From: Erythrocercus mccallii
Taxonomy: Eukaryota > Chordata > Aves > Passeriformes > Dicruridae
Direction of reading: 5' to 3'
Assembly: GCA_013397435.1 (NCBI GenBank)
Contig: VZRG01003027.1
Span: forward strand, 4,497 to 68,496
DNA length: 64,000 bases
The position numbers were made by a program, and so were the translations under genes. Below are positions 36,741-50,245 of this stretch, piece by piece. The notes under the pieces are model-generated. The model ran no database searches and was not told the origin of the DNA. It was given only the letters and a program-made list of their open reading frames with translations. The stretch's first letter is position 1, and each line of letters opens with the position of its first letter.

Positions 36741-39700
36741 TTTTTCTTTTCTTTCTCTCTCCCTTACCTTGCTCCCCTTGTATGTTTTAGTTCCCAGCGT
36801 CTGTAAAAGAAATTCTATTTTTTCAGTCTGCCTATCTTAATGCTGTAAGGAAAAGATCTATATTTGCTGTCTTGGATAGATTTTTGGGGGGGTTTGTTCT
36901 TCAGGGTTATTGGTAAATTGTGCTTTTTAAAGATCTTTAAAGTCCTTTACTTAATATCAGAACATAAGTAAGTGCTGAAAGAGTACAATAGAAACCTAGA
37001 AGAGCTATCTCATCAACTGAGAGATAGAGTGAGCTTCAAATGGATCAACAGATATAACCTATTCTATTTCTAAATATAATACCATGGTAAGGAAACACTG
37101 ATGCATGAGGAATTTTTATTTCTCACAACAATAAATGAGGGTTTTTTCCCTGTGGAAAAAAATAAGAAAATACTGCTGAAGTCTCAAGTCCTTGTGCCTC
37201 ATCTCTGTGTGGGGATGAAAGAGCACTGCTTTGGCAGAGTTTGCTTCTGTTGGCAGTGGGAGTGTGAAGACTGCTTCTTGTGAAATTTCTGCTATCTTTT
37301 TATTTGGTTTATTTTTTCTTACAGTAATACTTTCAATCCTGGCTTTGTCCCAAGGAGAAAATAACAGATAAGTGCACAGGAGCATGGGTATACATTTGCT
37401 TGAAGGAATTACCATTTAAGGCAGAGAATGATGCTACAGCTGCACAGACTGAATTGTATCTGTAGTTGCAAGTGCCCCATCAATGTAGTTGGCTGTAAGG
37501 TATCACCCTAATTCTCCTAGTGTCTGTCTGGTGAAGGCAATTTGACAGAGAATTGTTCTTTGTGGAATATTTCAGTAAGATGAGGCAAAGTTTTCAAGTG
37601 ATTATTCCAACCATGCTAGGGCATGTAACCAAGGTGGAAAGACACCAAGCCATTATAGTCCATTCCCCTAGAGCCTATCATGCCCTTTGGGTGTCTCTTA
37701 TTCCATGTCATGTGCTGCTGAGCCACCTGGGGAAAGGAGGTCTTCCCTGAATAAGAGTTACACATAGCCATTGATGCAATCCACAGAGGAAGATATGCGT
37801 TGAATTGGGAACAAAGACTTCCAAATCAAATTCTCATTCTTGCAAACGACTTTCAGAATTATTACAGGTCATTTACTGTGTGTTTTTGTTCTTGATTCCA
37901 CTCTGTTCTCTTTTTAACTGTATGCTCATGAATGGTGCCTATCCTGAGAATTCCTCAGTATTATAGGATTACATAATAAAATTTGTATGTATTTAGAACA
38001 TTAAGAACTACCTTAGTGAATTTCAGTATGACCATACAGGAAAACCATACAAAACTCAAAAGGTGCTCTTGAGAGACAGCTGAAATCTGAGCTCAGTTAT
38101 TCTTATGATTTTTGTTCTTTGTGCACAGCACCTTGAAATGTCCCCTAAAATATGTATGATTTCTTTTTTTGAATTTGGTAAGTTCATATGATACTTTGTT
38201 ACTGCAGTTGTAAGAATGGTTAAATGAGTTCTCTCATATGTCCCTCTGAAGCTATTGTAGTCTGACTGAGTCCATGTACGTCAATAATAAGATTCCCACT
38301 GGAGACAAGAAAAGAATCTTAAAAATTCATTTTAGTATACGTATGTAAAAAATCCCAAAACCAAGCCCAAAAAACCAACAAACCTAAGCCCAGAAGAAAG
38401 ATTATTGTGGCTAAAGTATATTTTAGTGTAAATAAGGTGGCCAGGAGTTACGATCACAGAGATGAAGACTAGACAGTATGAAAAATAGCTGAAGAAATGG
38501 CTAAAAGATAGAATGGCTTAGGTAATGACACAATGGCTACTTAAGCTACCAGCTTCTCCAATGTGATGCATGTTTTGGAGTTTTCTCATTTGCCTTATGA
38601 ATTTGTTATTTTATTTCTTTGATGATACTACAACATTCTGAACTAGATCTGAGCAATAAATTATGATAGTCCTGGCATTGTTTGTACATCTGAATATCAG
38701 TTTTTAAATTCAGAGTGACTCAGGCTTGGACAAAATACAGGAATTGATGTATAACATTAAGATGCTACTTAGTCCCCTAAGAGGAGTTATGCTAATCCTC
38801 TCTTTGTATGGAGAGTAAAAATTAAAAGTGACACAATGAACTTTCTAGACACTGATGGAAATATCGTATGTCTGAATTGGTTGCAACCTTGTAGCTGCAG
38901 ATAGGCAGTCAATATGATTTAGTAACCATGACTGTTCACTTGTACATGCAGCATAGAATCTTTTTGTAGCAGTAGTGTTAATTTCCATAAAGACCATCAA
39001 ACTATATGAAGAGGTACATTCATCCCTGACAGAATGTTGACTATAATCAAAGACAAGTTTCTAAGAAAATCAAAAGACCAAAAACTCACACTCTCATTGC
39101 AAGAAATTATCAATATGTCATTGTATAAAGTATTTATTTATCATGCATTGACTTCCCCTTCAGCACAATATGGATGGCAATATTTAAGTGATATTAGACT
39201 GAATCAATTTGGATCCTGTTGTGTTTTGTTTTTCTGACTAGAAGACTAAGTTTACACAACAATGGCTTTACCCAGTCTGGTGTTTTCCCACTGCTCAGAT
39301 AAGTAGAACCTGGTCTGGCTTCATGGAGAGATATCCTGACTTTGTAACCCGGAGTCTTTCCAGACTGGCTCTGGCAGCTGATAGATTTTGCTTTCAAAGA
39401 GTTCAGCTGTTGAACCTGAAGAAAACAAAACTAAAATAAAGGTGAGCAGGGTTTTTCTAAGAGTATGTTTGGAAGTGAATTTAATATTCTGAGAAAAGAT
39501 TTGAAGAAAGTCAAAGCCATATTAGGAAGCAAAAGAAATGAGGAAGATGTGGATTAAGATAGAGAGGAGAATTATATCTCTCTCCTTCAATCACAGTGAA
39601 AGCCTAGATTGTTTCAGTTGAAAAATGTATTCATCCTAATAGCAGGTGTCTGTATTAACATGTTGATGGAATGCTATGTATGTTAGACAATTATATTTAT

Positions 39701-42576
39701 CACGTCAAAACTTTCCATATATGTTTAATTTTGAGAGAAATATTATGTACTCATTATCACCACTAAAGGACCACTCTTCCTATACACCAAATGTATATTT
39801 CCATTGGGGAAATATACCATTTCCATTGACCTATGAAAGAAAATTTCAAAGATCATCCTTTGTATTGACACATTCAGTAGGGCTAGATTAACAAATACTT
39901 AGATAATTATTTAGATAATAAGATACATATTCTTATATAATGAATGAAGCAATTCACTCATCCTTCCATATTGCTTGTAAATATAGCATTCTCTTTGACA
40001 ATTCTGTGATTTCTTCTTCTTTATGTCTTGAATTTACGCTCTAGATTTAGAAATGAAAGGTGTTTTCCTTAAAGGTCATGTCACTTTGATAGGTACTTTA
40101 GTTGGGTGGATCTGACTGAAATATAAATACTGTATTCAAATGATGACAAGGGAAAGTTGGTTTGTTTTTTTATTTCAACTCCCATGAATCTTCTGAGTGT
40201 CTTCTCTTTCTCTCAACTGCCATGACTCAGAGATTTGTACAAAGCAATGTTAAATGAGACAATCTATCACCGCTGCTTTTTTTTTTGTTTCTAGATACTT
40301 ACTGTATGTTGCAACTCACTATCGACCCACAGCAGTGCTATACCCTCTCTTTGCTTTCTTGATTTCTGGCTTTTGTTTTTATAGGAGTCCTCAAATTATA
40401 GCAGGGCAAAAAAATGTGGAAGCTATTGGTTTTGGTGAAATCTAAGTAAAAGATAAGGGAGAGATGAATTTCAACATATCACTTTTCTATTGCACTTCTC
40501 TTATTTAATTCTTCTCCTGCTGCAAGGTTTTCCACATCACCAGTCACTCTATTTACCTGCCTCTGTACTTTATATTCTTTCTTAACCAACTATCCAAAAA
40601 AGAAAGTATGGAGTTGGATGATAGGAGCCAGAAAAACCAAGGAAGAGCAATGACAATAGTCAGTAGAATGAACAAAGCTGTAAAACTGTAAGATTAGTGT
40701 AGGGAGGTGCACAGGCAAAACCCACTGCAGCTTTCTGAATTCAACCTCTTGATAAACATACTGTGAAGTCTATTCATCTCTCAGACATGGTAAATTATCT
40801 TCTAGAGACTATGAAAACTTAACTGTGTAAATTCAAAATATTTGCTTGTAAATATGCTATTAATATCAACTGACAATATTGAAAATAAACACATTAGTAA
40901 TATCAGTGGAAAGTTGCACATAGGATAGACTAGAAAAACATCTGCTAGGACTGTAATCGTTAAACTGTGTAAAGCAGGTTTTCTGAGCATTACTACTGAG
41001 ACTCTTTTTCATTTGTGTTCATCCTTCTTTCCATCTTGATATGTTCATCTAGCAAATCAATAACACTGATGCATCTTTGAGCCAAGATTTTTCCTGTGTC
41101 TAGCAACCATACTTCTCATTAGGATAACTACGAATTGATTTGAAACAGAGAACACATCACAAGAGAAGCTGTCAACCCCAATACCTTCTGATGTGGCAAA
41201 GAAAGAAACTGTTATCTACCAGATAACATGAAGAATAAAAATTCTTTGTTCCTTCTTATCCTCTTTTACCTTTCTTTGCACTTGCTATTTCTGAACTGCT
41301 TATTCATGTGAGTAGGTGTATAAGTGCACATTTATTGTAGTAAAAGGTTAAGGATATTTCATCAACAGAAATGGATGATTAAATTAATCAGAAGTTTAAT
41401 TTTCAGAAGTAGGAGAATAAAGCTTTTTCCGTATAATTGCTTTATAACCTTGTGCCTGTCTTAATAACTTAGCAATATTGTCTGCCTATCCACAAAATAA
41501 AATATGTTTGGAGCTCAAATTTCTGTAACAAGGATCATTGAATATCCAACTTAATACTATGCATCATTGCAAAAGAGGAACATTTTTAAGGGAATTACTT
41601 ATTATTTTCTTTTCCCTCATTTGTCTTCTTTATTCATAATTTATGTCCAATATCTGATTTTGAAATCACCGTGTCTGACCCCTTACATCATGCACATTAT
41701 TTCTGCCTTTGCCTATTACTGACAACCTTTTCTAGATAACATATATAAGAACATGTTTAAACAGATTAATACCATATGTAAACAAAACAATATCAAATCT
41801 GAAAGAAGCTGTAATGTTAACAATAAAATACAATTTTGAAAATATCTATAAATAATAAACATGAAAAATGAATTTGCAACAGCAGCACAAAATAACCTTA
41901 AGTAGTACATTTCTAACAGTAATGAAAATAAAAATAAAGAGTGGAGAAAGCAATCTAACATGTTGCTGTTCAGTGAGTGTATTGTTGCAATTTACAAACC
42001 CAAACAACACTGAACAAGTGCCACGTATGCATCATGGTGGGAACAGATAAACTAGGCACAGCATACTCAAGCAACAGTAGATTTGGCTATTTTGCATTAA
42101 ATGGGAGGAAGAACTTAGAGCTTATAATGAGTCTTAAATGTGTTCTGACAGAGCAATGTGTATATTGCTGGGGTTTTTTTTAATCCCTGGTTTAATACCC
42201 ACTACATATTTTACTTGTACAGTAATGCAAGAAACACATTGTTTCTTACTTAGTTGTACTGTTCACCAATTTTTATAAAGTGGTGAAAATAGTTGTGCTG
42301 ATAGCCTTTCCATATTTGCCAGTTAAATAAGAAAGAGGCACAGGATTAAGATAGTGTGTTAAACTACACAAACATTCTTTTTAAAAAGTATTTTCAGGAC
42401 TCCTGGACGGATTCATAGTTACAATCAGTTTAGGGTTCTTTTTGACTTAATTTCTCGTACTAGATTTTTCCTACTATATTGAGATAATTCTGCTTCTCTC
42501 AAAGTCCTTACAATGTTTTTTATCATTATTGTTGTTATATTGTAAATATAGAACTATTAAAAAATATGGACCAATC
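36741..42576. other. AT-rich non-coding DNA, nothing recognised
   Basis: No gene or mobile element recognised. All frames are shorter than 100 codons and hydrophobic or low in complexity. Confidence 0.55.
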
Positions 42577-42621
42577 CAGGAGAGATAGGTAGATAGATAG
42601 ATAGATATAGATATAGATAGT
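42577..42621. repeat. (GATA)n / (GATATA)n microsatellite
   Basis: About six GATA/GGTA units followed by GATATA variants, less perfect than the tract near 780. Confidence 0.92.
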
Positions 42622-45315
42622 AACAAGTGAATTTTATCCAGCAGCATGCCTCATTTGAAAGGGAAATTGTGTCAGACTTGAAATTCAGCTGTGTAGTTAT
42701 AAGAAAGACAAGAAATAATATGACAGATTGAAAGGGGTTAACTTGCATTTCTATACAGTAGGAACATTTTTAAAACTATTCCATCAGAAAACTGACAAAT
42801 GGATGATAGCTAAATAAATAAGAATAATTCAGATATACACATTCTTGATTTTCAACTTACTGTATTATATGGTTCTAATCGATGAATCGGTTACTTTGCT
42901 TCAATAAGTTTTAAGTAAATTAAATTATTGGTGTCTTCTAATGAGATTGTAAAAGCAAACTCATGAAAAAAGGAAAAAAATCCAGAGGAAAAAAAATTAA
43001 AAAAAAAAGACAGAAGAAAAAAAGATAAAACTGTGTTCTTCCAACTGAAGGAAAAGGAATTTTCTTTTTCCATAATAGTGTTGAAAGTTCAACTGAATTT
43101 CTCTTTAGTGCCAGCTAGTGAATTTGCTACACACGGATTCACTGGCTTTAATCTGTGCTGCTTATCATGTCACCATATCATGATGTTTTTCAAACCATTT
43201 TGTAGGAATGACATGGCCACTAATAGTGAGTCTCATCTAGCTGCCAATTTTGTTTGTAAAATATGATCTCATCTCTGTTTCTATGGCATTATGATATTAT
43301 ACAGTAGGTTTCAATTACTATCGGCCTCAGCATGTTTTAATGTGGAGGACAGAAGTCTGAGGAAAAAATTCTTCAGGTAGTTATTTGCTTTAACTTGATC
43401 AGGTAACTGCTGGAACCATACCTAGATTGTCAATAGGAAATTACTAAACAAAAATTGCAAGCTACACTGTACTAGTGGGAACTGGAGTTCTTTACAAAGA
43501 AAAAGTGATTAGGGAGAACATGATTGAACATATGAACTATCATGAATGTACTGCGTCAATGTTCTGTCAATGTTCAACAAGAAAAGCATTCCCATTGTAT
43601 TTTAAAAATTACAAACTTTGTTCCTTGTTTCCACTATTACAAATGATTAATTTTCATTGCATGTTTTGTAGATATTAAAGAATATTTGCCTATGTGATCT
43701 CACAGGCCCACTGAGACGTACAAAAATTTGTCATTTGTAATGATTCTTCACTTACATTTGCCTAAATTTGTATCTATGTGAGTCAAATTGGCAGAGAAAT
43801 ATGCTACTTGCAGAAAAAAATAGAGGAAATTCATGATGTCTGCACTGCTCAGACCTTATGAAAACTTTCCAAAATCCTCCTTTTACTTCCCTCACCCTGC
43901 CCATGTGTCACATACCAAGTTGTCAAGGAGAGAAAACACTCACTTCACAAGAAAACACTGGATCTGAATTCCAGATGAAAAAGAAAGCCAAATTCAGGGT
44001 GCATTGACTTAGGAGAAAGTGGGCTGGAACCTTGGTCTGTATCAGTGTTATTAACAGTTAAAAGACAATACTGTTGAAGTTGTGTTCCTGAATGTTTCTG
44101 GATGATTTAAGGGGAAAAATCTTTGCTATGTCTTGTTTGTTTTCTGTCTTTGAATGAAGTCCTTTATGCGAGGCATAATTACTGCCCCTACCTAAGGAAG
44201 AATTACTGCCTCTGTAACAGAAGAATTGCCAGCTTTGGCACTAGCTCTACTATCCCAAAAGTATCTTTCTACCTTGTTAAAATTAATTTCTACTGCTGTT
44301 TCTTGGATGTGATATTGATGTTCATCTCCATGACATCATAAGGTGTCTTTTAAATCAGAAAACAAACATAGACACCAACTTACCCAGAAAATACAGTACT
44401 CTCTTCTTCTGTTAGCAATAGAAGTGCTTACTGGGCTCATTTTCTAGTACAGCCAAAGACCATGATTTGGACTCCTTGCACACTTACATTTCTGAGTTTA
44501 AACCAGACACTTGGAAAAAAGGAAATTTATCCATGCCTCTCATTCACCCATTTTATTTTCCATTTACTTGGAATCCCTGAGATTTATAACTGAACTTTAC
44601 ATATTCATGTTCTTGTACATGGTTCTGAGTCTTGCTTAGACCTAAGGTTTCTTTACAATAGACGGCATTCAGTCTGTGGTATTAATGACAATTTAGGGAT
44701 TATGCTTCCAGAATTTTGTTGAAACCATATAATACAGACTTACAGCTTGTGCTCCTTAAATTTAATTGACTGACCATATTCAGTTTTATTTCTATTGGAA
44801 AATGGAACTGTTGATGTAAGTGGGAAACAAAAGACTCAGAATCAAATATTTTAGGTATAAAATGTCATGTGAATGTTGTACAAGGTTTTTGAGGTTTCTT
44901 TAATTTAGATGTTTTTTCCTTTGCAATTGTTCTTAGTTTGCAGATGAAATAGCACATATTTTCCTTTGATTTTCATTTAATCAATCTTATTATGCTAAAA
45001 GACTTTGTCTTGGTTAAATTACTGTGGAGTCTGTGCTAACGAGATTTATTTCATGTCACTTGAATGATACGCTTCCTTATATTATACAGCTTTTCACTTC
45101 AAAATAGGCAATACCTTTCTAGTTCAGAAGATATACTGTGTGTAGGCTCAAAAATGTATCGTGGATTTTCAGATACCAACAGTTTTCCCTTTCCAGATTT
45201 ATTATTCGAATTCAGGCAACATTTCACAGAAAGGGAGGTGGGGAAAAACAGGTTACTATTTAATATTATTTATAGACTAGCCTTGGCATATACTTCATGT
45301 TCTGTAAACTTTCCC
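42622..45315. other. AT-rich non-coding DNA, nothing recognised
   Basis: Contains an A-rich patch at about 42964-43027. No gene or repeat family recognised. A 157-codon open frame begins at 45064 and continues past this block; it has no recognisable domain and is judged to be chance. Confidence 0.5.
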
Positions 45316-45363
45316 AGTAAGCCACTTCTCAAGTACATCAGTAAGCCACTTCTCAAGTACATC
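45316..45363. repeat. Perfect 24-bp tandem duplication
   Basis: Two identical 24-bp copies (45316-45339 and 45340-45363; each begins AGTAAGCCAC and ends GTACATC). The identity implies a recent slippage-type duplication. It adds eight codons in frame to the chance frame 45064-45537. Confidence 0.96.
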
Positions 45364-46016
45364 AGAACTAGTGCATCAACAGTGGCCAAAGTACTGCACA
45401 TAGTTCAGATATTCTGCTGTAAAAAAGAAAGGGAGAAGCAAAAAAAAAAAGAAAATAAAGAGTTGTTGATGCTGGGGGGTTGTGGGGGGGATTGTGGTTT
45501 TGTGTGTTTTTGTTGTTGTTATTGTAATTTGAAATAAAAAAGTCACAATTACTTTGTTTTTATAAGATGATTTTGTCATTTCTTTCTGAGTATTACCTAA
45601 TCATCAGTGAACTCTATGGGAAATCATTTACTTTGAAAAGTGGATCAGGAGGATTTACGTGAGTTTACTGGAAAAACAGTTCAAACTTATGGGCTATGAT
45701 CAGTCTGTGAACTGCTAATTATAGCTGGGAAATAATACAAATGGAAACCTCATGTGTCTTCCTCCACAGCTGCCATTTACAGTCTTAGGCAAGCCATTAA
45801 TTAACATTTAGATATGTCTGAGTTGAATTTAAAAGCATAAGGGGAATTTTTTGGAGACATGGTGTGATGCCAGGAGGTACACTTAATAAATCAAATGCGT
45901 GTCCATTTCAAATTTAATATTTGCAGTAAGCTGTTTTTCCATATTGCTCATGCCCCTTATTGTGTGAATAAATTAACTAAACACTGCTTTTTTCACACTT
46001 AAAGAGGGCTATAAGA
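45364..46016. other. AT-rich non-coding DNA
   Basis: A purine-rich block at about 45421-45462 is followed by G-rich and TTG-rich sequence at 45473-45523. No gene recognised. Confidence 0.55.
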
Positions 46017-46064
46017 CCATAAAAAGAAGTGATCATAAAAAGAAGTTACCATAAAAAGAAATAA
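46017..46064. repeat. 16-bp tandem repeat, three copies
   Basis: Three diverged 16-bp units share the core CATAAAAAGAA (46017-46032, 46033-46048, 46049-46064). Confidence 0.88.
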
Positions 46065-46297
46065 ATTTGGGGGGTGAAGACTTATCCTGATGCATTGTCC
46101 CTCATCCAAAGTCCTACACTTTGACAGCTGAATTATTTGTATACATGCCTCACTTCCTTCTGTTTCCCCACTTATCTAGAAGTTTTAGAGTGAGAAGTGT
46201 CATTATTTGAAATTCAGTTTGTTATGCTATGTCTTGCATATATGGTTTGTTTCACACAAGTTGCTATAATAGGACCATCTTTGGTACAGGATCTAAA

Positions 46298-46317
46298 AAA
46301 ACACTTTTAAGTGTTTT
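46298..46317. promoter_or_regulatory. Inverted repeat with NKX2-like half-sites
   Basis: Arms AAAACACTT and AAGTGTTTT are perfect inverted copies around a TT spacer. TTAAGTG/CACTT is the recognition word of NKX2-type homeodomain factors, here present in both directions. Function not demonstrated. Confidence 0.3.
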
Positions 46318-47483
46318 CAAATCATGGTGAAAAGCTTAAAGAACATAAGCTACCATCATTCTTGTGAAGTACATATATATCTCAAATTTTCTGAAAATGT
46401 CTGAAAGGAAGACCCTCTAGGATAGTTTAGAAAATTCCAATCATTTAGATTTCAGAAAGTTACAAGAAAACGAATGAGAAATGAGACATCATGGCCTGTT
46501 AATTTTCTTCTCAAAATATTCATGGCTATATGGTGGTTTGTCTGGAATATTTCCTTTGTTATGGAAGCTGAAAGAATGTGTGTTACTCCTCTCAATATAA
46601 ATAACAGTTCCATATTTTTACTGGTTTTCTTCTCTGCAGATTAATTATCCCATTATCTTTTCCCTCAATTTTTATCAATACTTGTGAATCCTAGTTTTAC
46701 TTATTCTCCTGTTCTTAACAGATACTACTTTGAAAGCTGCTGAAGCTAAAGTGTCAAATGTCCTGCGGTCAGAGTGAAATGTGAAGTGCCCAGCAGTAGT
46801 TGCCAAATCCTTCTTCAGGTGTGTGTTTTACCTGCACTAGATTTCTGTGCTGAGACTGAAGTGAGGACCTGGGTCTGGATCTGTTTCCAAAACCAGCACC
46901 CTCAAATCTATGTTTTGATGTGAAGGAAACCAGTGGATAGGGGTCAGAATGCAGACCCACATACCATGTCAAGTGGTTCAGATTAGCCTGGCATTTCTGA
47001 TTTATCCCCATAAGCTATGTGTTCCTGGGACTTCTGTCTGAAGCAGTTCTTTGCTATTGTGCCACAGAGAAAATAATTATTTCTTTTATTGTTCTTGGGT
47101 CTGGTTTTACTGTATCTGCTCCTCTGTCAGTATCTCCTGTAGATGAATATTCAGCATTAACTCTACACCTGAGAATGTGAAAACATCACACTGTACTTTA
47201 ACTCTAGCAGTGTTGTTATCCTAGCAACACTGAAAAAGTAAACAGGACAATGGTTAACTGTGTATTCAAGGTAGCTGGGAGAAGTCTAAAACTAGCAAAT
47301 AATGTCCTACAGAGACCAGTTTCTTTCCTATTTTTATTCCTACAGTCCTAGTGCTACTGCCATGAACACATGTATGACAGTCTCATAGCATGTCCTGTTT
47401 ATTAAAAACTTGGCTTAGAAAACTGTGCTGTTGAAACATTTGAGTATTTTCATCCATGTGAAATTGCATCAGCTTTTAACTAA
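46318..47483. other. Non-coding DNA, nothing recognised
   Basis: Includes an 80-codon minus-strand frame at 46769-47011 in a less AT-rich patch. It has no recognisable domain or splice signals. Confidence 0.5.
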
Positions 47484-47488
47484 ACTTG

Positions 47489-47817
47489 TGTTGCAGTTGG
47501 ACACAAAAGGAAGAGCTTGACTCCAGGTAGAAAAATAATTCAGAAGGCTATTTTATTAATTTTACGGAGCTCTTTTATAACATGCTGCGCTAAAGAACCA
47601 TATGATTGGTTTAGTAAAGACAACACTTTTCTTCATTGGTTAAATAATAGAAACAGCATCTGTGAGAGAATTATTATGAGAAACTTAGAAGTGTTTATGA
47701 AAGATAGAAGACTTGTTTACATTTCACTGTCCTTAAGAGGAATGGATTCTCACAAGAGAAGGAATCACTCACTAACAGACTGAAAAATTTTACAAACTCA
47801 GAAAATCAGACACACAT
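47489..47817 (-). mobile_element. Short solo LTR, sister of the nested copy at 27.6 kb
   Basis: This 329-bp element aligns along its length with 27609-27914. On the minus strand it has CCAAT boxes (plus-strand ATTGG at 47605-47609 and 47635-47639), TATAAAAG (47572-47579) and AATAAA (47552-47557). A direct repeat ACTTG flanks it at 47484-47488 and 47818-47822; the identity extends to eight bases if the first bases of the element are counted. This supports a real insertion, although the terminal dinucleotides are not a clean TG...CA with this frame. No internal retroviral sequence is present, consistent with LTR-LTR recombination. Confidence 0.78.
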
Positions 47818-49115
47818 ACTTGTGTATATGCAGATTCTCTAATGGACCATTTATATATATATTTCTAGTTGTTCTTATATATGTATTTATACACTTTCAA
47901 ATTACAATAATGTAAACATACAATTGGTTTTGCTTAGTTTCCAAATGCCACTCCTTGGTCTTTCTTAAACAATCTTTTTCCTTAGCATATTAACAGTTAT
48001 GAGAGATAAAATGTAGATAAAATCTGAATTTTAGTAAAGACAGGGGATCACAAAAAACTTCAATATGAGCATGTCTTTTGGTATGCTATAGTTTTATAAG
48101 GCCCTAAAAAATTCTGCTATGAATAAAAAGCATTTAAAGAGTGCTAACTTTGTCTATCTTATAAAATTACATGGAAAGCATACTGTCTTGGAAAGGTTGA
48201 TTGGATATTCAGATAGATTGCAGATGAACTAAGTGTTAACTGTTGGTTTCAAGTAAGGCATGAAGTAATGAATATATATTTTAACTAGATAGCCCTTTAG
48301 CCTTTTTTCAGTGCATTAGATATATTTTCATTAAAGAAAAAAAATGGGATTTATAATGTCAAAAACTTACTCTAGATAACCATTTGATTGAATGACAAAT
48401 GACAATATCATTCTGTCATTGTCCTTCTGTATTACTACATTTGTATTTTTAATATTGTTAGTAAAGAACTGCTGTCCCTATTCCCAAAGGCAAAGGCCTG
48501 AAAGCCCTTAATTGCAAAATTATAATAATTTTGAGGGAAGGGGGTTTACATTCTCCATTCCAAGAAAAACTCCAGCTTTACCTGGCAGATACCTGTCTCT
48601 TCAAATTGAGACATAGTGGGGCTCTAATTCCTTAAGTCACCCTTCCCTTAACAAAATATATCATGTGTTCTTTTTCTAACTATAAATGCTGTGTTTCTGA
48701 AATGAAAAGAACTGTTATATGCTGTCTGGGATTCTTGGAGGTGTAGCACCCTGTCTCTGGTAGGAACAGCAGTTATGATGAATGTGTCTTGATGGGCTTT
48801 AGGATTCAGTAACACTATTTGTAGGTCCCAAGTGGAACATGGGCATCCTCTGCCTGGCAGATGAATCCAGCATTTGAAAAACATTATGTGGGATCTGTAA
48901 CCTGGAATCCTATCCACTGGAACTCCACTTACTCATTTAGGTTGTGCAAGGGGTTTGGACCTAAGTCCTCTAATATGGTCATGGACTTTCTTGGGAAGGT
49001 TAGCTGCAGTGAAAGCTGCAGTTTATCACAGCAGCAGCACACTAGCTTTCTTGTGCAGCGGCCTAAATATACATTTGTATTGAAACCAGTATATAATTAA
49101 CACCACTCTACAGGC
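47818..49115. other. AT-rich non-coding DNA, nothing recognised
   Basis: Short frames only (up to 89 codons). No repeat family recognised. Confidence 0.55.
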
Positions 49116-49405
49116 TTTACAGTCTCAGAGAATCACAGAATATCCTGAGTTGGAAGGGACCCACAAGGGTCATCAAGTCTAGCTCCTGGCCCTGCACAAG
49201 ACCTCACCAAGAGTCATCACAACACCCAGAGTTTTGTCCAAACACTTTCTGAGCTCTGTCAGGCTTGGTGCTGTGATCACTTCCCTGGGGAGTCTTTTCC
49301 AGTGCCACACCACCCTCTGGGTGAACAACCCTTGCCTAACATTAAACCTAAACCTTCTCTGACACAACTTCAGGCTGTTCCCTTGGGTCCTGTTATTCCA
49401 GACCA
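49116..49405 (-). mobile_element. CR1 LINE 3' end, 5'-truncated
   Basis: A minus-strand CR1 end. The 3' terminus is at about 49116-49140, where the minus strand ends in TTCTGTGATTCTCTGAG-type units. The minus frame at 49179-49442 retains the C-terminal ORF2 segment LCQRRFRFNVRQGLFTQR, then WKRLPREVITAPSL, and the DNA past about 49405 no longer matches. It is a separate copy from the next one, with about 135 bp of other sequence between them. Confidence 0.9.
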
Positions 49406-49540
49406 GAGGGTTTTTATGCAGACTTTCTGTTGGGGCTTTCATTTAGTGGCTTATTATATAGTGTGTCCATTGAATATTAGACTGGAAGACATAATGGGCA
49501 CTGCTGTTCATATATGGGTCCAAGTGTATCAGAAAGATCA

Positions 49541-50245
49541 CAGAATCACAGAACCATAGAATGGTAATGGTTTGGGTTGGAAATGTCTTATGGAGGTTAT
49601 CCAGCCCCTCACCTCACTAAAACATGTTCACCTGGAGCAAGTTGCACAGGATCTTTTCCAGGCAAGTTTTGAATATCTTGAGACAAGAACTCCACAACAT
49701 CTCTGGGCAGCCTGTTCCAGGGTTGTTTGAGGTCACCCTCAAAGTCAAGAATTTCTTTCTCACATTCAGATGGAGATTCTGTGTTTTAATTTGTGCTATT
49801 TATCATTTTTCCTTTTACTGGGCACCACTGAAAAGTGTCTGGCTCAACCCTCTCCATAAAGAGCGATACAAAGAAGGCATTCAGTAACTCCACCTTTTCT
49901 TCAACACCAGGAAACCCATCCAATGCAGCAGTGGACCCCGATTTTTCCTAGCCTTGCTGCTAGTGCATTTGAAAAAGCCTTTTCTTGTTCTTGATATCCT
50001 TTGCAAGATTTAATTCCAAAAGGAACTTAGCTATCGCTGTCACATCCCTGCATACTTTGGCAACACTCCTTTGCTCCTTCGAAAACATCCTCTTCCTGTT
50101 TCCGTGCTTTATAAATTTCCTTCTTCTGCTTTTGCCAGAAGCTTCTTGCTCATCCACCCAGGTCTCCTGCCCTACTTGCTTGGCGTGTTACTGATGGGGA
50201 TGAACCAATCTTGAGCATAGAGGAAGTGATATTTGAATATTAACC
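49541..50245 (-). mobile_element. CR1 LINE, part 1, interrupted by an LTR
   Basis: A minus-strand CR1. Its 3' end is at about 49541-49565, where CAGAACCATAGAATGG is the reverse of the usual CR1 terminus, and the 3' UTR extends to about 49860. The sequence then jumps (AAAGAAGGCATTCAGTAACTCC at about 49869-49890) to the region between the RT and endonuclease domains, so an internal deletion of most of the RT is likely. The copy is cut at 50245 by the 50246-50876 LTR and resumes at 50882. The broken frame at 49960-50157 belongs to this region. Confidence 0.85.

Noticed and set aside
45064..45537. 157-codon plus-strand frame
   Set aside because: No recognisable domain; includes a recent tandem duplication and ends in low-complexity A-rich and G/T-rich sequence; no splice or promoter context. 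Kept only as a test case in the findings.
47489..47817. hAT-type DNA transposon, suggested by an 8-bp flanking repeat
   Set aside because: There are no terminal inverted repeats, and the element has CCAAT, TATA and AATAAA in LTR order plus an LTR-like sister copy.
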